Part shown: in pieces, positions 23,801 to 33,960 of the stretch
Layout of the letters: each line of letters opens with the position of its first letter
Position numbering within the stretch: the first letter of the stretch is position 1
NCBI GenBank assembly: GCA_958496175.1
Contig: OY292275.1
Location: 21,925,001 to 21,989,000, forward strand
Direction: 5' to 3'
DNA from: Sisyra terminalis
Taxonomy: Eukaryota; Arthropoda; Insecta; Neuroptera; Sisyridae
DNA: 64,000 bases
Notes under the pieces: generated by a model
Told to the model about the DNA's origin: nothing
The model's database searches: none
The model's input: only the letters and a program-made list of their open reading frames with translations
Translations under genes and position numbers: made by a program

Positions 23801-26800
23801 TTTGTTTCATTATAAAAACATGCTAGTAGTTCAAGAAAAAAAACTTTACAAAACAAAATGATAACGAAAGTACACAAACAAAAAATTTATGATTGCATGA
23901 AATATATTGAGCTTTCTTACATCAATTTGCTTTTCCACATAGCATATATTCATCTCCAATGGAATAGCATGAGAACGCAATTTTCTAAGTTTCAAGTATC
24001 TGAAATGAATTTAGAAATGTAATTTATGCGCATATTTTTGCCCAATAGTTTCTATCTTTAAAAAAAAAACTTATGCTCGTATTTGTATAATTTTACATCA
24101 TTTATTTTTTAATATATTACGCATTTCAAACAAAAAATTATTAAAGAAGTCTTTGATGTGAAAACTTAATTTTAATTTTTTATTTAATGTTTGTAATATC
24201 TTATTCTAATCAAAGCACAAATTAGATAGGTAGTAAAATATTAATTCTATTAAGTGAAATGATTTAATTACCATAAAAATCTCAAAAAATTTTGATATCT
24301 ATGACAAATTGATGAAATATTTAACTAATTAAGGAGAAATAAATTATGATAAAACATTTTTGATCCTGATTCCTTTACAACATTTTCCTACATATTTTGA
24401 TTATACAACTATATTAATGGATTTTGTTCATTCATATGTAAAAGTTTTCTTACCTGTCAGGTGTATTTCCAAGTAGATTACTGTAGTGACTTATTTTTTT
24501 ATTTGGTTTTAAACAGTTTTTAGAAACAAATGGAATTTTAAAACAAATTCCTTTGTACACCACAATAAAGAGTATAATAAAAAAAGCAACACATACTCCT
24601 ATTGCTACCAAAAACCATTGTTGTTCTTCATTTGCATCGTTCATTTTCTGAAAAATAATTGATTATCTTTAATTATGTTATTAATGACATATATTTACAA
24701 AAAAAAAAAAATGTAGCAAGAAAAGATTATTATATTTTTATATTTACTTTCACATAATTCTCCTTAGTATTTTAAAAGCTCAATAATTACAACATTTTTT
24801 TCTGTATATAAAACCGCTTTTGACACATAAATCGACGAAAGTATCGTAAAATTTTTAAAGGAAAAAAGTAAATTAAAATTTTAATTAATTAATTTAAGTG
24901 ACTTCTCCACTTTTTCTGTGTTATACCAAGGTCACAATTAAGACTGATCGATAAATCAAAAAAATAAAATAAGATAAAAAAGACAATACCAAATATAAAA
25001 ATAATTATCTTAAAAACAAACCAAGGCATAACTAATTTCTAAATAGTAAAAAAAAAAAGACTGTTGAAGTTTGTTTTAAGGATATTATTTTCTTATTTAT
25101 GTTAAAAAATGAAATATAAAAACAGTCAGCCTTTAAGAATTTGTCCTGGTCTGTATACTTAATATAAGTATAATGTATAGAATGAGATTAAACAAGACCC
25201 ATATAAACAAGAATTAGGTTTGTCAAATTTTAACTTTTTCTGAAATATGTCTACAAATCAATGAAAAAAATATTTAAAGTTTTGAATTACCCTTCATTTA
25301 ATTATCAACTTGATATTTGTCCTTTACCCTGTAAAAGCAGGGACAAAAACAGGGATTTTTTTTGGACATGGGTGTTGCACCCTTATTTACCAAACTTAAA
25401 ATTTAAATGGGTCGTAACATCCTATTGAACCTGTCGCTGAAGCGATCAGGGTAAAACGAAAAGGGGAAATGATGTTTACCCAATAATCCTTCTTATTGTA
25501 GGAAAACGCGTTGTACGAACATTCTCGTATAACGCGTTCGTATTACTTCATATAATGCTTGATGTGAAAACGACTCATGTAGTACTCGTTAAAAAGGGTT
25601 GAAATCGAATATTAAGAAAAACGATGCTTTGAACGAAATATGGGAATTTTCGTTTCATTAAAATCAAACTAAAATAATTTTAAATTAAAAACTTATACAT
25701 ATGCAAGTAAAAGGCAGCTATTTTCAAATAAATTTCTCATGTATAATCAACATTCTTATAATTGCAAAATCAGAAAACCAAATTTTATAAAATTATTTCA
25801 TTTTATTTTATTAGAATACTTTTGACATACTGTGCATACGTACACAAAATTTATTCAGAACTATACAAATGATTCAAAACTTCACACTATAGAAATATAA
25901 CTTGCTAGGTCCCCACGTTAAAAGGGAAAAACCACGTGTTTTACGATGGACATGTGTAATCCATTAAAGTTGTTTTCCTAAAGTCAATATTTTTCGAGAA
26001 TCAATCAATTTTATAACAAAAAACGCGATGAAATGTGTTAATATTTGTAAACCTCCTCTTCTTTTTTTGTTTCGCCCTGTTCGCATCAATAACCGGTTCA
26101 ACAGAATGTTAAAACTTAATTAAATTTTAAGCTTAGCAAAAAATAGATCTTATCCGAAAAAATCGTCATTTTTTAATCCAAAATCGCCTATTTTTATGGG
26201 ATTGCTATAACCCAATTAATAATGAAGTTTTGATATAGACTTTAATAGGATAACCACTTTTGTATATACAATATACATATACTTAGGTGCATACCTAGTA
26301 TGCTCAAGAAATAAATTTAATATGAATTAAAAAATCTTCAAGAACTGAAAGTAAATAAGGATATAAATGAAAAGAAAACTTTATAAATTACATGAAAAAT
26401 ATCTTACCTCGCTTATTACTTCATTGTAAATAGTACCTGTGGATATAAATTAAAAGAAATTGGTATGTTTAATTTAAACTTGTATATGTAAATAAAAGCT
26501 GAAAATATTAACTTACGAGTGTGGCACGACGTAGCATCCCACAGTTGAATTGAAGCAACAAGTTTTGCGTGGGAGTCAAATTCAAAGTTCAACACTTGCC
26601 AGTGTTCATTTTCTAACTCCGATAATGTGTGAACTAATGTTTCATTATAAATAAGCTTCAATTTTCCATTACCATTCGCATTATTAGAGGAAATAACTTT
26701 TGAAACCCTAAACATAGTAATCAGTAATAACACTAAGAGATAATAACGAATAGAATATGGTGTTCCATTCGAATTTAATGAATAGAAAGTGATTATTTGA

Positions 26801-29800
26801 ACACACTTATAAATTATTAATATGTACATTATGTTATATATAAATGGGCTTTCTTAATTATGATTGAGACAAAAACACACAATATTACATCATAATAAGT
26901 AAACTAAAATGAAAAAGTACTTACGTAATATAAACAAGTATATAACTGTAGCGCGAATCATTTTTTTCTAGAATTTTTTCAGGAATAGTCCAAGTAACGT
27001 TTATTTTATTATTTAACTTCAATTCGGCTCTTATATTTGGTTTTGGAAGGTAGTTCATATGTCCACAGTGACATTTTGGTGATCCATTGTTAGAAATGCA
27101 ATCTGCATCAAATTGTTTTCATTAGAATTTGTGACTAGAATATGAACAATATATTTTGTGTCGGTATTGAATAGTTTGACAACTATTTTTACGACTATGT
27201 GTTTAGTAGGAAAAAAATAGCAAAAATTTGAAATATAAAACCTTTAAAAATTGCATGAATAAAAAGTTCAAAAATAACTAAATCAGGAGTTCCCAAACTT
27301 ATATGTATCACGCTTCCCTACTGCTTAAAATGAATATTCTCATGCCTCTCTTCAGTCCACGAGCCAGTAAATAGCAGCAAAATAAGGGGAAAAAATTAAT
27401 TTGCATATTTTTATTACAAAAAAATATTTTTTTCACAAACTTGTTATAAAACAAAGTCAATGCGATGGATTAGCTCGCATGTTTTAGACAGGATTCTGGG
27501 TTCAATGGAAAAAAGTGCACAACGTAAATCACTAGCAATTTCTCGTTTTCTTCTGTACTTTGTTTTTATTACAACTGCTGAAAACACTTTTTTACCCAGA
27601 TAATTGCTTGAAAAAGGTAACGACAATTTTAGTGCTTGCTCTATAGTGCTGGGATAAGTTTGAACTATTTAACCCAAAATTATGACATATCCATTTTGGG
27701 GGTGACCACCACTTTGAAAATCAATAAATAGTTAAAATAGTGCCCATATTATGAATTGGCAATTATGTATCATTATTAACTGATTGATGCATTCATTAAC
27801 GTCTAAGTACGAGGTGTGGCAGAAACGTAATAAGATTGGAAACATTGCAGTCGAGCTCAAGCTTTCCACTAGCACAAATCATTTTTGGAAGGCAGAAAAC
27901 ATGTTCTGAGAAAGCTTGAATAAGCAAATCAAATATCAAATCATTGCTGATTTGTTTTCTTGACAAAAGGGAAACCTTCCACAAAAAAAAATTCCTTCAG
28001 GACAAACTGTTTACCAAGTTTTTTATAAAAATGTCCATGAAAAGCTCCGAAAAAGAGTAATTCGCCTGAGACCAAAAATTGCAGACTAATGAATGCTCCA
28101 TCATGGCAATGCCTCGTGTCATACTGTCATCTCCATTACAGAATTTTTAGCCTTAAACAGCGTTTTTGTAGTTCTCTAGCCTCTTTATCCACCTAACTTC
28201 TTTTTGACTTATTTGTTTTTTCTAAATTGAAAAATCTTCGCAAGAAACGTCACTTTGGGACTTTAGAAACCATCCAAAAATTTATAACGGACATACTGAA
28301 AGCCATACTAGTTGAAGATTTCCAGTGGTGCTATCAACAGCGGGAACAACGTCTTCATCGGTGTTAAGTTCCCCAAGGGAATTATTTTGAAAGGAAAACA
28401 ATGATATTTGAATAAAATAAGAAGTCAGTAACATTACTTTTCTACCTCATCTCGTATACTTTAAGAGTAATCAAATTAACAGAACTTTTATTAAAAGATT
28501 ATAATTGTTGAACATAAAAATCTATAACTATAACTAAGTCAAAGTTGGTTTTTTATCGCTATTTTCACGCTGAAGTCGATATTTTCATAGATCTAGCATT
28601 TTTTTTTAAAGCTTAATTGAATACCTTGAAGAAATGTTACAATAGGTATAGTGAAGAATACTGCTAAAGATGGCGTTGTTTCTTGAACATATATTTATCA
28701 AAATTCATTTTTGTTTTATTGACATATAGTGATATAGACCATATAGACTAGCTGGACAACGTCTGCTAGATTAAGCTCTAAATAACCCGAATACAAACAA
28801 AAAACACTAATTTTTCATTTGAAGACAATGCGTGTTTGCCAAAATTCTTAATAAAGTAAGTCCATTCGAATCTTTGTATTAATTGTAATCAGTGGTCACT
28901 GTTATCAGTCCTATAGTTATCTATACTAATATATAAAATTCTTACGTCTGTCTGTACATTTCGATTTTGAACCCAATTTTAGGGTAAATATTTGTTTCAA
29001 GAGGCCCTTATTCCGAATTTAACATTTTTAAAATTTTTGTCTGTCTGTCTGTGTGCCCCGATTTAACTAAAGAACGGAACAACCGAATTTAATGAAATTA
29101 GGTATTAAGATACAACACACTTTCCCATAGACTATAGGCTACTTATCATTCCAAAAAAATAATAAGGGAAGGTATTCCCTAGGGATGAAAACAGAACTTT
29201 TTACAGTAGACCGGTGAGTTATATATCATTGGAAAGGTAATTTAAAGTTAGAAAATAATCTGTAAAAATATTTTTAGTTAAACTGATACAAAGCACAGTA
29301 AATTCAATTTAAATTTTAAAACATTGCCTCTTTGAAATATAAATCTTTATATATATAAAACACATAGTTGATGTTAATTGCGTAATGGCTTACGTTTCTG
29401 ACATTCTGATCCCCATAATTATAAAGACGTGGGTTCGGATCTTACAGCAAACTTTTTTTTTTATTTTTTTTTTTACAAAATTGTTGTAAATAGACCTTTA
29501 GAGTTACTCAATATTGAAATTTTAACAAAAAAAATAATAGTAGTAGTAGTAATAATAATAATAGTAATTAAACTTAAAGTAAATACGTTTTTAAAACCGT
29601 GCATACATAAAATCCTGTATTTATATATCCCCTCTGACTGATGAAATTTTAATATTCGATGTATTCCTTTTAAGAAGTAGACAACTGATAAGAATTTTTT
29701 TTTGAAAATTCCTACCCTAAAAGAGTGAAAGGGGTGACTAAGTTTGTATGAGAAAATGTTAAGTTAATCAACAATCGAAATTTTGAATTTAATAAGTGCA

Positions 29801-32800
29801 ATTAATAAATAAATTATTAATTATAAGTTTCTGTTTTTGTTATATCATTTTAGTAACAACGTTTTAAATAACGTTATTTCACTAAATTAGTATGAAAGTA
29901 TATGTAGTACTTTTTTACTACTACCGATTTTTAATTTTTGATTGTTTTTCAACAATCAAACTTTTTAAAATCTAATTTTTATGAACCAATGATTGTGACC
30001 TGGAGCAATTATTTATTCTGCTGAAAAACATTAAGGGAGCAATTTTTTGTCATTTATTTCATTATCAATCAAAATATAAAATCTTCCAAACTAACTTTTC
30101 TTCGGTATTCAGAAAAATTTGAAAATCAATTATTGTTCTTGAAAATATATAAAATATTCTTATTTCCTTCCACGTTTTCTACCTGTTTCCAACAATTTTG
30201 TATGTACAACGTCTAAATGTGCGAAATCGAATTGCTTTTTAGTAATGATAATCAAAATAAAGGTCATAAGTTTTTTCGTTTTACATTGTATTTTCCAAAT
30301 AAAAGGATATTTTTGTCGACGAAATTTGGAAAATGTTTTTCTTATACGATGCAGATGTATAATAAGAAAGGGTTTTTGTTTATTTCTCCTCTAAAAATGT
30401 GAAAAATGGTGGCAAAGTTAGTATGGCATAACGTCTATCAAACAATCGAAATTTCAAATTTAATTATCAAAATATGTTCGTTATAGGCGAAACGTTATAT
30501 CGCTTAAAATAAAACAATGTTGATTTATTATTAGATTCAAAAACGTAGGATCTGCTTAAAAATGTATATATATAATAGAGTTTAAATTTTATATTATATA
30601 TATATATCTGAAAAAGGTTAAGTTCATAAGTGAGCATTAAGTTTTTTGGCTTTCACATATTGTAAACCTAAAAATCCGAAATACGTTTTCACAAATAAAT
30701 ACATTAGTGAGCGAATATCGAGTAGCGAGCAATTCGGTGAACTAAAAGAAAATGGTTTAGTTATATAGTTGAAATTCAGATATTTTAATAATAAGTGCAT
30801 AGATACACAATGGTTATACTTGATTATGGAGGAACTGGGTTTCGTGTAATTGAACAAATTTTAATTTCGCGGTAGTTTAGTAAATTGTGAAATAGTTTCG
30901 AGAAAAGGGTTCATTTGAGAGTCGAGACAATGAAATGTGATTTTTACTACTATTCTAAATATCTAGGCGAGTGTTTCGATAACTTTTGACTGTTTTAAGT
31001 TATAATTATGACTGACTTTATGGAACTTAACGATAGTTTTTATTTATGAATAGATGCTGATTGATTTACGGATTAATTGATTCACGGTTGGTATACCTAC
31101 CGTTGGTATACGGTTTTTTTAGGTACTTTTTAGATATTTATAATTATTTTTTGAAAATTAATTGATCATTATATACAACTATTTATTTTAAATAACAGTT
31201 TATTAAATGCGTATTTTTAAAGTTGAAAAAATAGCGTTTTTAAGTATGATTATGGTTTTCGTAAAAGAAATAAGAAAAAGAATAATTTTCATATACCACT
31301 ACAAGTAGCAAATTTAAAAAAGAAAATATAATCTACACCTACGTTACGCAGACGAAGTCGCGGGGATCAGCTAAATTATAATAATATGCTGTTATCTGTG
31401 TTTAGTAACTAACATTTAAACCACTACCCATGATAGATTTATTTTCTAACTAATTAATTCGATAATTAATTTAATGAGTTTTTAATTGCTCAAATAATTT
31501 ATTTTCCTTGTAAAAAAATTAAAAAATGTTTTTCATATTGTTAAAAGCCTATTGAATAATGAAAGTCATAAAACATTGAACCATTAGTACCCATCAGTTG
31601 GAGGAGTAAATGTAAACATATTCAATCAATGAAAAAACTTAAACAAAACATTAGGGTAGCGTAAAAAATATCAAATTTTGACCAATTTTGAAAATTTAAA
31701 AATCTTCGGTAATTTCTAAAAAAAACTTTTGGGAACTGGTTTTTGGAGTGGCATCTTGAAACATTCTTATCTTGAAAAATCATCTTGAAAAATTATTCTT
31801 ATTGTTTCATTGATGGCATTGTTTTTAATTAACAATGTTCCAGACTGAATCCATGTTGTGAACTAATATAAGTTTATTATTTTTAGAGCTGGAATTTTTA
31901 TCAATTAATAAAAAGACCAGGTCCTTAAGATTGCTACATAAAAGATAAAAATTTATTCTTTAAAATAGTCCTCCTCCTAAATCCTACATATATCCGTATT
32001 CTTCTCCTGCAGATAAAATTTGGACCAGATATTTCACTATCTTGACGTGAAAATACCGGCTCATAGTATGAAACCATCAAAAAGGATAAAAGATTTACCT
32101 ACAGTAAATACAGGAAGTTAAAAAAAATTTATACATATGATTTTTTGTTAAAACTTCTTTACAGTAAATACTAAATATTGTTTCAGTTAAACAAAATAAT
32201 CATATAAAAGTATTTTGTTCGCATATATTTTTGTCTTTGAAAATAATTAAATCTGATCAATAAAACGAAACCACATATGAATTAAAGTAAAAAATATTTC
32301 TAAGAAAGTTCCACTATTCTGCAAAAATTAATAATAATCATAACAATAAAAATCAGATACAAAACAAAAAAGAAGAATACCTGACATTATTTCCTAATAT
32401 AATATTTTTGAACATATTTATTATAAGATCGATAAATCGCAAGTATAGCTACAATTAAAGTTAAAACAATATTTCGTAATGATCGTAATGATCATTATTC
32501 TATAAAAAATATTTACCGAAAAATCGGTTATGAAGTTTTTTTAACCGATAGTTCTAAATGTTTATCCGTTCATCATTAAGAAATAATAATCTATATTCTA
32601 TAGTATAATAATTATTCTCTTATTTTAGTTCCCGAAATGGATCAAAAAGTTTCAAACCTTAGGAAAAATTTGCTCTTCTTACTGTATTTCTCATTTGATT
32701 TTATTAATTTAAAAAAAACCTATTACGTTATTATGCCGCCATAATTTCTTCAATTTTACTATAAAAAAGCACAAAAAGATATAATATTTCAACAAATCAA

Positions 32801-33884
32801 AATTTTCCGATTAGAAATTTTGTGGGTAATAAAATAAATTATAATTATAAATAACTATGATGAGGTAAATTTACTCACATGGAACGTCGTAATCAAAACG
32901 TATTGAACTATTACTAAATTCATCAAAAGGAACACTATGAATCAAAACTCGAATACTGGAATTGAGCGAAATAAAATCAGCATCTTCAGATGGGGGTAGC
33001 AATATTGATGTGATTGCGGCCTGAAAATATATTTTCGTAAATTAAACAAGTGCACATCATACAATTAACAGCATTTAAAACTATTTCTAGAACTTACGTC
33101 AGCAATAAACTCTGAATCAATATGATGGTTGGATTTGCATGGACTGGGAATACAGTAGTAGGTTAAATTGTATCCATTTACTTTTTCAATGTCTAAAATT
33201 TTGAGCTTTCAACATACAAAACAGTACTTTTTATTTCATATGAGTTTCACCTTCTGGAGGAAGCCAAGTTAAATTTAAACGGAAAATATGTAAATCACTA
33301 TCCCATATAACAAATCCAGATACGTTTCTCGGAGGTCCCGGATAATCCATGGGAATTATTTCTAGTTGTGAAATATTTGAGATATTCGGTTTCATATCTC
33401 GTTCGTGGTAAATATGAGAATTATGGTTCTACAATACAAAAAAAAAATCAATGAATATTTTTCATCTTTAAAATGTTTTTGAAATGATTTAAAAATATAT
33501 AAAAATATTTTTTTTTAGTGGGTGACTTGTTCATTGTCAAATACTGAGAAGATTAACAACAAATATATTTTTTCCAAAAGTAACCATAATTATAGTCCTT
33601 TATGAATATTTGCTAAAAATTTAATATTCTGTGTTTAAAATGAATCAATTGATTTTATTTGGATATTTCTTTTATCATTGTAGATTCCCCAGCTATTTCT
33701 GAAAATTAATAAATTGTGTTCATTTAAACACATGATTAAAATAACTTCACACGCAGATATCGTAAAAGTATATATTAGGTATATATAGTCATACACTCTT
33801 TAAATATATAAAAATGAAAATATTTTCTAAAAAACTGTAAACGTTTAAAATTGAAATAATTGAATGAAATTGTAAATATCACAA

Positions 33885-33960
<76 letters not shown>

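Larger units (their letters stand above)
21714..23920. other. RTK intron with two dispersed repeats
   Basis: Holds the 22635-22795 repeat and the LTR-like block at 23380-23580. The rest is A+T-rich with no coding sequence. The 76-codon frame at 23510-23740 overlaps the LTR-like block and is not conserved in the related copies. Confidence 0.4.
27103..32878. other. Largest RTK intron, a nest of transposons
   Basis: This 5.8-kb intron between two ectodomain exons contains a hAT relic, a mariner derivative, a short Helitron 3' fragment and the full Helitron copy 3. The remainder, 31375-32878, is A+T-rich with a weak match at 31920-32085 to the 22635 repeat, and holds no gene. Confidence 0.6.

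Noticed and set aside
26416..26829. 137-codon minus-strand frame as a single exon with its own start
   Set aside because: The receptor exon is 26517-26707, bounded by splice sites; the N-terminal hydrophobic stretch is translated intron.
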